From assembly GCF_037101375.1 (NCBI RefSeq), contig NZ_AP029019.1, forward strand, positions 1,364,001 through 1,428,000: a DNA stretch of 64,000 nucleotides, read 5' to 3'. Position 1 is the first letter of the stretch, and the number at the start of each line of letters is the position of its first letter. Shown piece after piece: positions 50,720 to 60,943 of the stretch. The stretch comes from Acidovorax sp. DW039 (GTDB taxonomy: Bacteria; Pseudomonadota; Gammaproteobacteria; Burkholderiales; Burkholderiaceae_C). The translations under genes and the position numbers were made by a program. Under the pieces are notes generated by a model. It made no database searches. It worked only from the letters and a program-made list of their open reading frames with translations, and was not told the origin of the DNA.

Positions 50720-51448
50720 TCAGTTTTTGGCAGTGCTCTCGCTCGCCACTTCGGCAAAGCGCTTTTCCACTTCCTGCGCGCCAATCGCGCCTGGCACCCG
50801 GGTGCCGTTGGCGAAGATCAGCGTAGGGGTGCCGGTGATCTTGTGTTTGCGGCCAAAGGCCAGATTGCGCTGGATGGCGGCTGTGTCACAGCTGGCGGCT
50901 GCGGGCACCTTTTCGCGCACCATCAGGTCCTGCCAGGCGGTCACGCGGTCTTTGGCGCACCAGATATTGCGGGACTTCTCGGCCGAATCCGGGCTGAGGA
51001 TCGGGTAGAGGAACAGGTAGACGGTGATGTTGTCCACATTCTGCAAATCGCGCTCAAAGCGCTTGCAGTAGCCGCAGTTGGGGTCTTCAAAAATGGCGAC
51101 CTTGCGCTTGCCATCGCCGCGCACGATGGTGAAGGCGTCTTGCAGGGGTAGGGCCGAAAAGTCCACCGCTGTCAGCTTGTTGATGCGGTCTTCCGTCAGG
51201 TTGCGGCGCGCCTTGGTGTCGATCAGCTCGCCCTGGATGAGGTAATTGCCCTTGGCGTCGGTATAGAAAACGTCTGTGCCGATACGCACTTCGTACAGGC
51301 CCTGCATCGCGGTGGAGTTCACTTCATCGATCTTGCCCAGCTGCGGAATGCGATCGCTCAGCGTCTTGCGGATGGCTGCTTCTTGAGCCTGTGCGGACAG
51401 GCCCAGCGCCAGAACAGCGGCGGCCAGCAGGGTAGGGAAGAGTTTCAT
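50720..51448 (-). CDS. dsbC: Thiol:disulfide interchange protein DsbC
   Basis: The 242-residue protein starts at 51448 with a signal peptide (MKLFPTLLAAAVLALGLSAQ) cleaved near residue 22. The dimerisation domain (about 23-80) has NSTAMQGLYEVRIG. The thioredoxin domain has the CGYC active site (125-128) in FEDPNCGYCKRFER and the cis-Pro loop GTPTLIF. It isomerises wrong disulfides in the periplasm. Confidence 0.94.
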   Translation of the reverse strand: MKLFPTLLAAAVLALGLSAQAQEAAIRKTLSDRIPQLGKIDEVNSTAMQGLYEVRIGTDVFYTDAKGNYLIQGELIDTKARRNLTEDRINKLTAVDFSALPLQDAFTIVRGDGKRKVAIFEDPNCGYCKRFERDLQNVDNITVYLFLYPILSPDSAEKSRNIWCAKDRVTAWQDLMVREKVPAAASCDTAAIQRNLAFGRKHKITGTPTLIFANGTRVPGAIGAQEVEKRFAEVASESTAKN

Positions 51449-51531
51449 GAGAGGCTCGATGGTGCGGCAGCGCCGAAGGCTGGTGCCAAGGGTGAAAAAA
51501 GAAAAAGGACAGGGGGTGGAGTGGGCTGGGC

Positions 51532-52671
51532 TCAAAGGGTTCCCATGGCCTGACGGGTGACCCATTGTTTCAGCAGGCCGCTGCGCTCAAACCCTCGCAT
51601 GCCCCAGTTGCGCAGAACCTGGACCGGGTTTTCGGTGCGTGCAAACAGCTGCTGCAGCCCGTCGGTGGCCAGGCTCATGGGGAGCATAGCGGCCTTGCGC
51701 TCGCGTTCATAGCTGCGCAGCAACCGCATGTCGGCCACACTGCGCCAGTAGTCACGTTCGTGCAGGATGCGGGCCAGCGCTTGTGCATCGGCCAGTCCCA
51801 AATTCAGCCCTTGGCCTGCCAGTGGGTGGATGTTGTGTGCGGCATCGCCTGCCAGCACCCAGCTGCGCGCGGTTTTGCCTGCGTCGGGCATCGGGCCGCA
51901 CCAGCGGTTGGCCTGGGCTTGTTGGAGGGGCCATGCGGCTCGTTCGCCCGCCAGCTCCAATGTGCCGAGTGCTCCCTGGCTGGCGGCGTGCAGTTCCTCG
52001 ATGAAGAGGTCTGGCTCCAGTGCGAGCAAAGTGGTGGCCTGCTCGCGTTCTGCAGACCACACCACGGCAACGGTGTGGCCGTCTGCTCCGTCCAGCGGCA
52101 AAAACGCGAGGATGCCCTGGGGCAGAAACCATTGGCGAGCCACTTGGCCGTGGGGTTGTTCGCAAACCACCCGGGTCGCAATGGCGTGCTGCGAGTAGGG
52201 CGTCACGTCGAAGTCCACGGCAAATTCAGCCCGTGTAGCGCTGGCACGGCCCTCGCATACCACTGTCAGCGGCGCGTTCACGGGGGCGCTGACCACCTCG
52301 ACCTGGGGTTGGTAGCGCACCGCTTCGGCCAGTCGCTGCTCCAAAGCGGGCACGTCCACGATCCAGGCCAGGGCTTCTGTGCCTTGGGCGGCTGCGTCAA
52401 ACTGCACCGCGCCATCCCGGTCTCCGAACACTTCCATGCGTGCCACGGCCGTGGCGTGCTCCGAGTCAGGCCAGCTGCGCAAGGATTCCAGCAGGGTGCG
52501 AGAGGCGGTGTTCAGCGCGTAGGCGCGCACGTCTGCGGTGCTGGCTGGTGCTTGCGGCGCTGCCGCCAGCGCCACGCGCAGGCGATCACGCGCCAGCAAC
52601 AATGCCAAAGTGCGGCCCACAATGCCGGCCCCACGGATGCAGATATCAAAGGTATGTGCCATGCCTGCCAT
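51532..52671 (-). CDS. UbiH/UbiF/VisC family FAD-dependent hydroxylase
   Basis: The 379-residue flavoprotein has an N-terminal dinucleotide-binding motif (CIRGAGIVGRTLALLLAR) and the second FAD motif GDAAHNIHPLAGQGLNLGLAD near residues 285-305, typical of the ubiquinone ring hydroxylases. Which ring position it hydroxylates cannot be told from the sequence. The start may be at 52671 or three codons later (MAHTFDI). It lies just after dsbC on the same strand, with a short gap. Confidence 0.9.
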   Translation of the reverse strand: MAGMAHTFDICIRGAGIVGRTLALLLARDRLRVALAAAPQAPASTADVRAYALNTASRTLLESLRSWPDSEHATAVARMEVFGDRDGAVQFDAAAQGTEALAWIVDVPALEQRLAEAVRYQPQVEVVSAPVNAPLTVVCEGRASATRAEFAVDFDVTPYSQHAIATRVVCEQPHGQVARQWFLPQGILAFLPLDGADGHTVAVVWSAEREQATTLLALEPDLFIEELHAASQGALGTLELAGERAAWPLQQAQANRWCGPMPDAGKTARSWVLAGDAAHNIHPLAGQGLNLGLADAQALARILHERDYWRSVADMRLLRSYERERKAAMLPMSLATDGLQQLFARTENPVQVLRNWGMRGFERSGLLKQWVTRQAMGTL

Positions 52672-52820
52672 TGTAGGAGCGGCGTTTGTGCTGATCAGGG
52701 TGGGGGGCTTCTGGGATGGTGTGTCTGGTTCACAATTCCGAGCCTTCCTATCCCAGCCCGTTCTGATGACAAATCAAATCACCCGGAACGGGCCGCCCTT
52801 CATATCGCGGAGCCTTCCTC

Positions 52821-53690
52821 ATGTCTTTAGAAGCTGAATCCGACCTGACCGGAACCATTGCCCGGTTGTTCATCTATCCCGTCAAGTCGTGCGCTGGCAT
52901 AGAGGTGCAAGAGGCGTTGTTGACCGAAACCGGGCTGGATCTCGACCGGGCCTGGATGGTGGTGGATGCGCAGGGGCAATTCCTGACGCAACGCACACTG
53001 CCCCGCATGGCGCTGATCCGCCCCGAACTCAAAACCTCGGAAATGGTTCTGCGGGCTCCAGGCATGCTGGCCCTACATGTCGGTCTGGACGTGGTGGAAG
53101 CCCCTGCCACGGTGACGGTGTGGCGGGACACCTTGCCCGCCTGGGACATGGGGGCGGTCGCGGCGCAGTGGTTCAGCGACTTTCTGGGGCAGCCTTGCCG
53201 GATGGTGCGTTTCGACCCCGATCATCGCCGCTGGTCCAGCAAGGAATGGACTGGCGAGCTGGACGCGCACACGCAATTTGCCGATGGCTTCGCCGTGCTG
53301 GTGACCAGCGAGGCATCGATGGACACCCTCAACGAGCGCTTGCAGGCAGCCGGGTATGCCCCGGTGGGCGTAGAGCGTTTCCGCCCCAACGTGGTCTTGG
53401 GCGGTGTGGAAGCCCACGATGAAGACCGCATTGAAGGCGTGCGGCTGGAGGTGGAGGGGCACGAAGTGGAATTGCGCCATGTAAAGCCCTGCGCGCGCTG
53501 CCCGATTCCGAACATCGACCCCGCTACGGCCGAGAGCCACCCCGCTGTCAGCGATGCGTTGAGCGCCTACCGCGCTGACCGGCGGCTTGACGGCGCTATC
53601 ACCTTTGGAATGAATGCGATTGTGGCCAAGGGGGCAGGCCAGGTGCTGCGCGTGGGCCAAAGGTTTGGCGCCAACTTCCGTTTTGATTGA
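52821..53690 (+). CDS. MOSC-domain protein
   Basis: The 289-residue protein has the beta-barrel MOSC N-terminal domain (IARLFIYPVKSCAGIEVQEA, residues 13-32; LDLDRAWMVVD) and the MOSC domain with FRPNVVLGG and a cysteine in the HVKPCARCPIPNID segment (about 222-235), which in relatives binds molybdenum cofactor. It resembles mARC/YcbX-type proteins that reduce N-hydroxylated compounds. No redox partner domain is fused here. Confidence 0.92.
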   Translation: MSLEAESDLTGTIARLFIYPVKSCAGIEVQEALLTETGLDLDRAWMVVDAQGQFLTQRTLPRMALIRPELKTSEMVLRAPGMLALHVGLDVVEAPATVTVWRDTLPAWDMGAVAAQWFSDFLGQPCRMVRFDPDHRRWSSKEWTGELDAHTQFADGFAVLVTSEASMDTLNERLQAAGYAPVGVERFRPNVVLGGVEAHDEDRIEGVRLEVEGHEVELRHVKPCARCPIPNIDPATAESHPAVSDALSAYRADRRLDGAITFGMNAIVAKGAGQVLRVGQRFGANFRFD

Positions 53691-53822
53691 CAGCGCAGTC
53701 TGGGCTGGGCGCTGACCGGAATGTGTCTGGGGGCTCTGGGCTCGGCTCAGGCAGGCTCGGGGGCTGCTGGCATAAAATCACGCCCCCGAGGCTCATGGGC
53801 GCGTGGCGCCCACCCCAGGTTC

Positions 53823-54090
53823 AGAGCGTGTTATGCATTTTTTACGTACCCACGTTGGACCCTGAGGCTAGTGCTCGCAAGGCGCAGACCGCTGCCAAGG
53901 CTTAAGCCCTGGAAAATTCTGCAACGCCGCGAGTTCTAGCCTCAGGGCCCAACCCTCCGGGAAAGCCGGAGAAAGGCCCGGCCACTTTGTTGCACGCCGC
54001 TGGCGGTACCTGTACCGCTGCGCGTCTTGCGCCTCGTTGCCGGGCCTTTCTCCGGCTTTCGTGGGCACGTAAAAGTACACAACACGCTCT
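53823..54090. mobile_element. MITE-like nested palindromic element
   Basis: Outer inverted repeats of about 31 bases (AGAGCGTGTT at 53823-53832 and AACACGCTCT at 54081-54090, extending inward to a CCCACG/CGTGGG pair) enclose two internal hairpins. One has a perfect 22-bp stem (53961-53982 with 54039-54060, starting GAAAGCCGG). The other pairs CCTGAGGCTAG with CTAGCCTCAGG. It contains no gene. It fills almost all of the gap before the FAD/Fe-S oxidoreductase gene. Confidence 0.7.
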
Positions 54091-54096
54091 AACCCC

Positions 54097-57000
54097 ATGA
54101 ATGTTCCGATTGCGTTGGCTGCCTTGCAGACGCAGGCTGCCGAGCCCGCCCGTCTGCGTGAAATCCCGTACAACTACACCTCGTTCTCTGACCGGGAGAT
54201 CGTGATCCGCTTGCTGGGTTCCTCCGCCTGGGACCTGCTGGACCAGCTGCGCAAAGAGCGCCGCACCGGTCGATCTGCCCGCATGCTGTACGAAGTGCTG
54301 GGCGACATGTGGGTGGTACAGCGCAACCCCTACCTGCAGGACGACCTGCTGGACAACCCCGACCGCCGCAAGCTGCTGGTCGATGCACTGAACCACCGCC
54401 TGGGAGAAATCGAAAAGCGCCGCACCCCCAACGACGACGCCGAGCGCGACCGCCTGGTGGGCGAGCTGGTGGTGGCCGCGCGCCGTGCGGTGCAAGAGTT
54501 CAACGCCACCTTCGAGAACGCTGCTCAGCTGCGCCGTCAGGTGCAAAAGACGCTGGGTCGCCTGACGGCCAAGGACAACATCAAGTTCGACGGCCTCTCG
54601 CGCGTGAGCCATGTGACGGACGCGACCGACTGGCGTGTGGAATACCCGTTCGTGGTGCTGACGCCGGACACCGAGGCCGAGATGGCCGCGCTGGTCAAGG
54701 GCTGTATCGAGCTGGGCCTGACCATCATCCCGCGTGGGGGCGGCACCGGCTATACCGGCGGCGCGATTCCGTTGACCTGGAAGAGCGTGGTCATCAACAC
54801 CGAAAAGCTCGAAGCCATGACCGAGGTGGAGATGCGCCGCCTGCCGGGCCTGGACCGTGAGGTGGGCACCATCTGGACCGAAGCCGGTGTGGTGACCCAG
54901 CGTGTGGCCGATGCGGCCGAGCGCGCAGGCTTTGTGTTTGCGGTAGACCCCACCAGCGCCGAGGCTTCGTGCATTGGCGGCAACATCGCCATGAACGCGG
55001 GCGGCAAGAAGGCCGTGCTGTGGGGCACGGCGCTCGATAACCTGGCCAGCTGGCGCATGGTGACACCCGACGCCCAGTGGCTGGAGGTGACCCGCCTGGA
55101 CCACAACATGGGCAAAATCCATGACGTGGAGACTGCCACCTTCGAGCTGCAATATTTCGAAGCCGACGGCAAGACGCCCGTGCGCACCGAGCGCCTGAGC
55201 ATCCCAGGCCGCACCTTCCGCAAGGAAGGCCTGGGCAAGGACGTGACGGACAAGTTCCTGGCTGGCCTGCCAGGCATCCAGAAGGAAGGCTGCGACGGCC
55301 TCATCACCAGCGCGCGCTGGGTGGTGCACCGCATGCCTGAGCACACGCGCACCGTGTGCCTGGAGTTCTTTGGCAATGCCAAGGATGCGGTGCCCAGCAT
55401 TGTGGACATCAAGGACTACATGTTTGCCGAGCAAAAGCGCAGTGGCGTGTTGCTGGCGGGCCTGGAGCACCTGGACGACCGGTATCTGAAGGCCGTGGGC
55501 TACGCCACCAAGAGCAAGAAGGGCAACGGTGGCCTGCCCAAGATGGTGCTGATTGGCGACATTGCGGGCGACGATGCCGACGAAGTGGCCCGCGTGACCA
55601 GCGAAGTGGTGCGCCTGGCCAATACCCGCAGCGGCGAAGGCTTCATCGCCATCAGCGCCGATGCACGCAAGAAATTCTGGGCCGACCGCAAGAAGACAGC
55701 CGCCATCAGCCGCCACACCAACGCCTTCAAGATCAACGAAGACGTGGTGATCCCGCTGCCGCGCATGGCCGAGTACACCGATGGCATCGAGCGCATCAAC
55801 ATCGAGCTGAGCCTGCGCAACAAGCTCAAGCTGTGCGACACGCTGACCGAATTCTTCGAGCGCGGCAACCTGCCGCTGGGCAAGCAGGACGCGGCCGACG
55901 ACGTGCCCGCTGCCGAGCTGCTGGAAGACCGCGTGGCCCAGGCCATTGCCCTGGTGGCCGAAGTGCGTGCGCTGTGGCAGGGCTGGCTGGACAACGTGGA
56001 AACGCTGTTCCCACAACTGCAGGACCACACCCTGCGCGCCAGCTGGAAGACGCAGCTGCGCACGCCGCTGCAAGGCATCTTTACCGGTGCTGCGTTCAAG
56101 CCCATCCTGGACGAGGCCGTGGCTATTCACAAGCGCGTGCTCAAGGGCCGCGTGTGGGTGGCGCTGCACATGCACGCAGGCGACGGCAATGTGCACACCA
56201 ACATTCCCGTCAACAGCGACGACTACGAGATGCTGCAGACCGCACACGAAGCGGTGGCCCGCATCATGGTGCTGGCACGCAGCTTGAACGGCGTGATCTC
56301 GGGCGAGCACGGCATTGGCATCACCAAGCTGGAGTTTCTGACCGACGACGAACTGCGCCCGTTTGCGGAATACAAGCGCAAGGTGGATCCGGAGGGTCGC
56401 TTCAACAAAGGCAAGCTGCTACGAAATCAGGAGCTGCCTGCACTTGCTGCAAGCGCGCCAGAGGCCAAAAAGGCTTCTGATGCGGCCGTCATGCATGCAG
56501 ACCTGACCAACGCCTACACACCCAGCTTTGGTCTGATGGGGCACGAGTCGCTGATCATGCAGCAAAGCGATATTGGCGCCATTGCCGATTCGGTCAAGGA
56601 CTGCCTGCGCTGCGGCAAGTGCAAGCCCGTGTGTTCCACCCACGTGCCCCGCGCCAGCCTGCTGTACAGCCCGCGCAACAAGATTTTGGCGACCTCGCTG
56701 CTGGTCGAGGCCTTCCTGTACGAAGAGCAGACGCGCCGCGGCGTGTCCATCAAGCACTGGCAAGAGTTTGAGGACGTGGCCGACCACTGCACGGTGTGCC
56801 ACAAGTGCTACACGCCTTGCCCGGTCAAGATCGACTTTGGCGATGTGACCATGAACATGCGCAACCTGTTGCGCAAGATGGGCAAGAAGACCTTCCGTCC
56901 CGGCAACGCCATGGCCATGGCCATGCTCAACGCGACCAATCCGGACACCATCAAGTTCATGCGCACCGCTGTGGTGGACGTGGGCTACAAGGCCCAGCGC

Positions 57001-58014
57001 GCAGTGGTGGACCTGGTGCGCGCCGTGGGCCGCAAGCAGACGGCCAAGCCGCCAGCCACCGTGGGCACCGCACCGATCAAGGAGCAGGTGATTCACTTCG
57101 TGAACAAGAAGCTGCCCGGCGGCCTGCCCAAGAAGACCGCCCGCGCGCTGCTGGACATCGAAGACAAGAACTACGTGCCCATCATCCGCAACCCGCAGGC
57201 CACCACGGCGGATTCGGAAGCGGTGTTCTACTTCCCCGGCTGCGGGTCGGAGCGTCTGTTCTCGCAAGTCGGTCTGGCCACCCAGGCCATGCTGTGGCAT
57301 GCGGGCGTGCAGACGGTGCTGCCACCGGGCTACCTGTGCTGCGGCTACCCCCAGCGTGGCAGCGGCCAGTTCGACAAGGCCGAGAAGATGATCACGGATA
57401 ACCGGGTTCTCTTCCACCGCGTGGCCAACACGCTCAACTACCTTGACATCAAGACCGTGGTGGTGAGCTGCGGCACCTGCTACGACCAGCTGCAGGGCTA
57501 CCAGTTCGACAAGATCTTCCCCGGCTGCCGCATCATCGACATCCATGAATACCTGCTGGATAAGGGCATCACCCTGCAAGGCAAGGGCGCTTACCTGTAC
57601 CACGAGCCTTGCCACAACCCCATGAAGCAGCAGGACGGCCTCAAGACCGTGAAGGCGCTGGTGGGCGAGCAGGTGCTCAAGAGCGACCGCTGCTGTGGCG
57701 AATCGGGCACGCTGGGTGTGTCGCGCCCCGACATCTCGACGCAGGTGCGCTTCCGCAAGGAAGAGGAAATCCGCAAGGGCGAAGCGGCCTTGCGTGCCAG
57801 CGGTGCAGTGGCCGAGCAGGACAACGTCAAGATCCTGACCAGCTGCCCCAGCTGTCTGCAAGGGCTGAATCGTTACCAGGACGACCTGCAAAACGGCCTG
57901 CTCGAAGCCGACTACATCGTCATCGAGATGGCCCGCCAGATTCTGGGCGAGAACTGGATGCCCGAGTACGTGCAGCGCGCCAACCAGGGCGGCATTGAGC
58001 GGGTGCTGGTGTGA
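54097..58014 (+). CDS. Giant FAD-linked oxidase / Fe-S oxidoreductase (DUF3683 type)
   Basis: The 1305-residue protein combines an N-terminal DUF3683-like region (about 1-150), a GlcD/vanillyl-alcohol-oxidase-type FAD domain ([15 protein letters not shown] near residue 211; [12 protein letters not shown] near 692; [10 protein letters not shown] near 735), two 4Fe-4S motifs ([11 protein letters not shown] at 836; [11 protein letters not shown] at 898) and two CCG domains (CCGYPQ at 1081; CCGESG at 1199). It should oxidise a 2-hydroxy acid such as D-lactate and pass electrons through Fe-S and CCG domains to the membrane. The linker at about 774-793 derives from a dispersed repeat. Confidence 0.93.
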   Translation: MNVPIALAALQTQAAEPARLREIPYNYTSFSDREIVIRLLGSSAWDLLDQLRKERRTGRSARMLYEVLGDMWVVQRNPYLQDDLLDNPDRRKLLVDALNHRLGEIEKRRTPNDDAERDRLVGELVVAARRAVQEFNATFENAAQLRRQVQKTLGRLTAKDNIKFDGLSRVSHVTDATDWRVEYPFVVLTPDTEAEMAALVKGCIELGLTIIPRGGGTGYTGGAIPLTWKSVVINTEKLEAMTEVEMRRLPGLDREVGTIWTEAGVVTQRVADAAERAGFVFAVDPTSAEASCIGGNIAMNAGGKKAVLWGTALDNLASWRMVTPDAQWLEVTRLDHNMGKIHDVETATFELQYFEADGKTPVRTERLSIPGRTFRKEGLGKDVTDKFLAGLPGIQKEGCDGLITSARWVVHRMPEHTRTVCLEFFGNAKDAVPSIVDIKDYMFAEQKRSGVLLAGLEHLDDRYLKAVGYATKSKKGNGGLPKMVLIGDIAGDDADEVARVTSEVVRLANTRSGEGFIAISADARKKFWADRKKTAAISRHTNAFKINEDVVIPLPRMAEYTDGIERINIELSLRNKLKLCDTLTEFFERGNLPLGKQDAADDVPAAELLEDRVAQAIALVAEVRALWQGWLDNVETLFPQLQDHTLRASWKTQLRTPLQGIFTGAAFKPILDEAVAIHKRVLKGRVWVALHMHAGDGNVHTNIPVNSDDYEMLQTAHEAVARIMVLARSLNGVISGEHGIGITKLEFLTDDELRPFAEYKRKVDPEGRFNKGKLLRNQELPALAASAPEAKKASDAAVMHADLTNAYTPSFGLMGHESLIMQQSDIGAIADSVKDCLRCGKCKPVCSTHVPRASLLYSPRNKILATSLLVEAFLYEEQTRRGVSIKHWQEFEDVADHCTVCHKCYTPCPVKIDFGDVTMNMRNLLRKMGKKTFRPGNAMAMAMLNATNPDTIKFMRTAVVDVGYKAQRAVVDLVRAVGRKQTAKPPATVGTAPIKEQVIHFVNKKLPGGLPKKTARALLDIEDKNYVPIIRNPQATTADSEAVFYFPGCGSERLFSQVGLATQAMLWHAGVQTVLPPGYLCCGYPQRGSGQFDKAEKMITDNRVLFHRVANTLNYLDIKTVVVSCGTCYDQLQGYQFDKIFPGCRIIDIHEYLLDKGITLQGKGAYLYHEPCHNPMKQQDGLKTVKALVGEQVLKSDRCCGESGTLGVSRPDISTQVRFRKEEEIRKGEAALRASGAVAEQDNVKILTSCPSCLQGLNRYQDDLQNGLLEADYIVIEMARQILGENWMPEYVQRANQGGIERVLV
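56417..56465 (+). repeat. Dispersed ATAGCTGC-family repeat inside the oxidoreductase gene
   Basis: TGCTACGAAATCAGGAGCTG followed by CCTGCACTTGCTGCAAGCGC matches the copy at 47,593 at most positions. It lies in frame and encodes a polar, Ala-rich linker between the FAD domain and the first Fe-S motif. Confidence 0.65.
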
Positions 58015-58457
58015 CCGAAGCCCCAGCCTGCCCGCTGTGTGCCGCCGATGGCGGGACGCTGGTCTGGCGCGGAGCCCGGCTGCGTGTCATCCGGGCGCAG
58101 GAGGCGGGGTTTCCCGCCTTCTACCGCGTGGTGTGGAATGCGCATGTGGCCGAGTTTTCGGACCTGGCTGAAGACGAGCAGGCCCACTGCATGCGGGCTG
58201 TGACGCTCGTAGAGCAGGCCTTGCGGCAGCATCTGGCCCCCGCCAAGGTCAATCTGGCGGCCTTGGGCAACATGGTGCCGCACCTGCACTGGCACGTGAT
58301 TGCGCGGTTTGAGTGGGACAGCCATTTCCCTTCGCCGGTATGGGCGGCAGCCCAGCGCAACAGCCCTGCCGATCAAGAGGCTGCGGTGCAGGCGCTGCTG
58401 CCTGCGCTGGAGTCTGCGTTGCGCGCGCGCCTGGATGGCGCACTGGCCGCGGCATGA
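58011..58457 (+). CDS. HIT-family protein
   Basis: A GTG at 58011 overlaps the stop of the previous gene (GTGA). The 148-residue protein begins with a CPLC pair that may bind metal and has the histidine triad HLHWHVI near residues 91-97, giving nucleotide hydrolase or transferase chemistry. The region after it ([14 protein letters not shown]) is usual in this bacterial branch. It is translationally coupled to the oxidoreductase. Confidence 0.88.
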   Translation: MTEAPACPLCAADGGTLVWRGARLRVIRAQEAGFPAFYRVVWNAHVAEFSDLAEDEQAHCMRAVTLVEQALRQHLAPAKVNLAALGNMVPHLHWHVIARFEWDSHFPSPVWAAAQRNSPADQEAAVQALLPALESALRARLDGALAAA

Positions 58458-58523
58458 CGCCGCGCGCTTCAGATTCATTGTGGCGGGCGCTGGCCCGCGT
58501 TCCATTTTTTGACAGGTGATGGC

Positions 58524-58940
58524 ATGGCAGGTTTGAAAGCGGGTGCTCCTGCACCCACCGCGCTCACGGTCCACGAGGTCTCGCGCGTGCTGGAGGTGGC
58601 TTTTTCAGATGGAGCCACCTACCGCATCCCGTTTGAACTGATGCGCGTCTATTCCCCCTCTGCAGAGGTTCAGGGCCATGGCCCCGGGCAGGAAGTGCTG
58701 CAGACAGGCAAGCGCGATGTGACCTTGGTGAACCTGGAGCCGGTGGGTAACTACGCCGTCAAGCCCACGTTCTCTGACGGGCATGACAGCGGCATCTTCA
58801 GCTGGGACTACCTCTACGAGCTGGGGCAGAACGAAACAGCGCTGTGGCAGCAGTATGAGGAGCGGCTGGCCGCAGCAGGCGTGGAGCGCGATGCACCCAT
58901 GGCCCCCAAAGGGGGTGGCCACGCCTGCGGCAGCCATTGA
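58524..58940 (+). CDS. DUF971 (gamma-butyrobetaine hydroxylase-like N-terminal) protein
   Basis: The start at 58524 (MAGLKAGAPAPTALTVHEVS) has AGGTG upstream; an ATG at 58509 is possible. The 138-residue protein has the DUF971 motifs RIPFELMRVYSPSAEVQGHG, VGNYAVKPTFSDGHDSGIFS and WDYLYELG. Cys and His residues near the C-terminus (GGGHACGSH) may bind metal. It is often found just before ubiE in betaproteobacteria, as here. Its role is not established. Confidence 0.88.
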   Translation: MAGLKAGAPAPTALTVHEVSRVLEVAFSDGATYRIPFELMRVYSPSAEVQGHGPGQEVLQTGKRDVTLVNLEPVGNYAVKPTFSDGHDSGIFSWDYLYELGQNETALWQQYEERLAAAGVERDAPMAPKGGGHACGSH

Positions 58941-58968
58941 TCGCTGTCAAAGCCGAGGGGTGATAAAT

Positions 58969-59013
58969 GCTATTAAATTTATAGCTGCTTGCGCTTGAAT
59001 AACGGGCGCTACA
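58969..59013 (+). repeat. Dispersed ATAGCTGC repeat, copy between DUF971 and ubiE
   Basis: GCTATTAAATTTATAGCTGC, then TTGCGCTTGAATAACGGGCG. It is one of the copies closest to the apparent family consensus and lies in the ubiE upstream region. Confidence 0.72.
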
Positions 59014-59105
59014 TCACCATTTGACAAGAACCCTGCGACCGATGCCCCATTTCAGTGCGGGGTTGTCGCTGTACGACGGGCGCACACGCGCCTAGCATGA
59101 AGACC

Positions 59106-59837
59106 ATGAGCACCACCCACTTTGGATTCCAGTCGGTTGACGAAAACGAAAAAGCACAGCGCGTACGCGGCGTGTTTGATTCGGTGGCGTCCAAATACGA
59201 CGTCATGAACGACCTGATGTCTGGCGGCCTGCACCGCGCGTGGAAGGCCTATACCGTGATGGTGGCCAACCTGCGCGAAGGCAGCCAGGTGCTGGACATT
59301 GCGGGCGGCACGGGTGACCTGTCGCTGGCCTTTTCCAAAAAAGTGGGCAGCACTGGCCGCGTGGTGCACACGGACATCAACGAGGCCATGCTGCGCACGG
59401 GGCGTGACAGGCTGATCAACGCAGGCGTGATCCTGCCCACCATGGTGTGCGATGCCGAGAAGCTGCCTTTTCCGGATGGACACTTTGACGTGGTCAGCGT
59501 GGCCTTCGGTCTGCGCAACATGACCCACAAGGACCGTGCCCTGTCTGAAATGTGCCGTGTGCTCAAGCCCGGCGGCAAGCTGCTGGTGCTGGAGTTTTCC
59601 AAAGTGGCCAAGCCGCTGGAGAAGGTGTACGACTGGTACTCCTTCAAGGTGCTGCCCCAGCTGGGCAAATTGGTGGCCGGCGACGACGCCAGCTACCGCT
59701 ATCTGGCCGAGTCCATCCGCATGCACCCAGGGCAGGAAGAACTCAAATCCCTCATGCAACAAAGCGGCTTTGGGCATGTGGACTATCACAACATGACTGG
59801 CGGAATAGTGGCTTTGCATGTTGGAATCAAGTGCTGA
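59106..59837 (+). CDS. ubiE: Ubiquinone/menaquinone methyltransferase UbiE
   Basis: The start is given at 59106 ([20 protein letters not shown]), the usual family N-terminus; an ATG at 59097 would add three residues. The 243-residue SAM-dependent C-methyltransferase has [15 protein letters not shown] as SAM motif [21 protein letters not shown] at the start and [16 protein letters not shown]. It methylates the benzoquinol ring in ubiquinone synthesis. It is the first of a cluster with ubiJ and ubiB. Confidence 0.95.
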   Translation: MSTTHFGFQSVDENEKAQRVRGVFDSVASKYDVMNDLMSGGLHRAWKAYTVMVANLREGSQVLDIAGGTGDLSLAFSKKVGSTGRVVHTDINEAMLRTGRDRLINAGVILPTMVCDAEKLPFPDGHFDVVSVAFGLRNMTHKDRALSEMCRVLKPGGKLLVLEFSKVAKPLEKVYDWYSFKVLPQLGKLVAGDDASYRYLAESIRMHPGQEELKSLMQQSGFGHVDYHNMTGGIVALHVGIKC

Positions 59838-59884
59838 ACGCAAACCGTGCGTTCAATGCTGATGAATGACACAACGGAGGTGAC

Positions 59885-60889
59885 ATGATGAAACTGTGGT
59901 CTTTGGTTTTGGTGGCGCTGATGGCGGTGGTCCATGTGGATGCCGAAGCCAAGCGTCTGGGTGGCGGCAAGTCCGTGGGGCAGCAATCCAGCAACGTGAC
60001 CCAGCGCGAGTCTTCGGGTGCGGGTGCACCTGCGCAAAACGTCACCAACAACGCGGCAGCGAACAAGCCTGCCCCGGCGGCGCCCGCCGCAGGTGCGCCT
60101 GCTGCAGCGCCCAAGAAGCCTTGGGGTGCCATGCTGGGTGGCTTGGCTGCCGGGCTGGGCCTGGCCTGGCTGGCCCACTCGCTGGGCCTGGGTGAGGCCT
60201 TTGGTCAGGTGCTGATGTTTGCGCTGCTGGCCATGGTAGCAGTGGCCGTGATTGGCATGATCATGCGCCGCCGCAGCGGTGGGGCTGCTCCGCAAGGCAA
60301 CTCGCCGTATGCATTTCAGGGCGCAGGCGCAGCCACACCGGGTACCGCCCAGGTGCCCAACACCTACCGCCCCGAAAATGTGGGCAATGACGCGTCTGCC
60401 CGTCCATGGGAGCGCAGCAGCATGGCTTTTGATGCATCGCGCCAAAGCCAGGGCTCAGGCGTGGTGATTGGCTCGGGTCTGTCCGGTTCGCAGAACTGGG
60501 GCATTCCTGCGGGTTTTGACACGGAAGGCTTCCTGTCTGCCGCCAAGCGCAATTTCGTGACGCTGCAGGCCGCCTGGGACCGTTCGGACATCGCCACGCT
60601 GCGTTCCATGATGACCGACAGCATGCTCGAGGAAATCCGCACCCAGCTGGCCGAGCGCGAATCGCAGCGCGGTGCCGAGCCCAACCATACCGATGTGGTG
60701 ATGATCGAGGCGCAACTGCTGGGCATCGAGGAAATGGAAGATCGCTACATGGCCAGTGTCGAGTTCTCGGGCATGATCCGCGAAGAAGTCTCTGCAGGCC
60801 CCAGCCCCTTCCGCGAAGTCTGGAACATGACCAAGGGCAAGAGCGGCAACAACGGCTGGCTGGTGGCCGGGGTGCAGGCGCTGCAGTAA
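59885..60889 (+). CDS. Tim44-domain membrane protein
   Basis: The 334-residue protein has a signal-like N-terminus (MMKLWSLVLVALMAVVHVDA), a long Ala/Pro-rich stretch, hydrophobic segments near residues 80-100 and 105-125, and a C-terminal Tim44/MRPL45-type domain (about 205-334) with FLSAAKRNFVTLQAAWDRSD. Such proteins lie between ubiE and ubiJ in many betaproteobacteria. A role in lipid or quinone handling near the membrane is suggested only by this context. Confidence 0.88.
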   Translation: MMKLWSLVLVALMAVVHVDAEAKRLGGGKSVGQQSSNVTQRESSGAGAPAQNVTNNAAANKPAPAAPAAGAPAAAPKKPWGAMLGGLAAGLGLAWLAHSLGLGEAFGQVLMFALLAMVAVAVIGMIMRRRSGGAAPQGNSPYAFQGAGAATPGTAQVPNTYRPENVGNDASARPWERSSMAFDASRQSQGSGVVIGSGLSGSQNWGIPAGFDTEGFLSAAKRNFVTLQAAWDRSDIATLRSMMTDSMLEEIRTQLAERESQRGAEPNHTDVVMIEAQLLGIEEMEDRYMASVEFSGMIREEVSAGPSPFREVWNMTKGKSGNNGWLVAGVQALQ

Positions 60890-60943
60890 TCTCGCAGGGG
60901 TATCCCGGTTTCGGGAACCCAGTTCAGGGAATAATCGGGGACT

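Noticed and set aside
53902..56310. 802-aa minus-strand frame over the oxidoreductase gene
   Set aside because: It is the antisense of a well-conserved FAD domain and shows no domain of its own.
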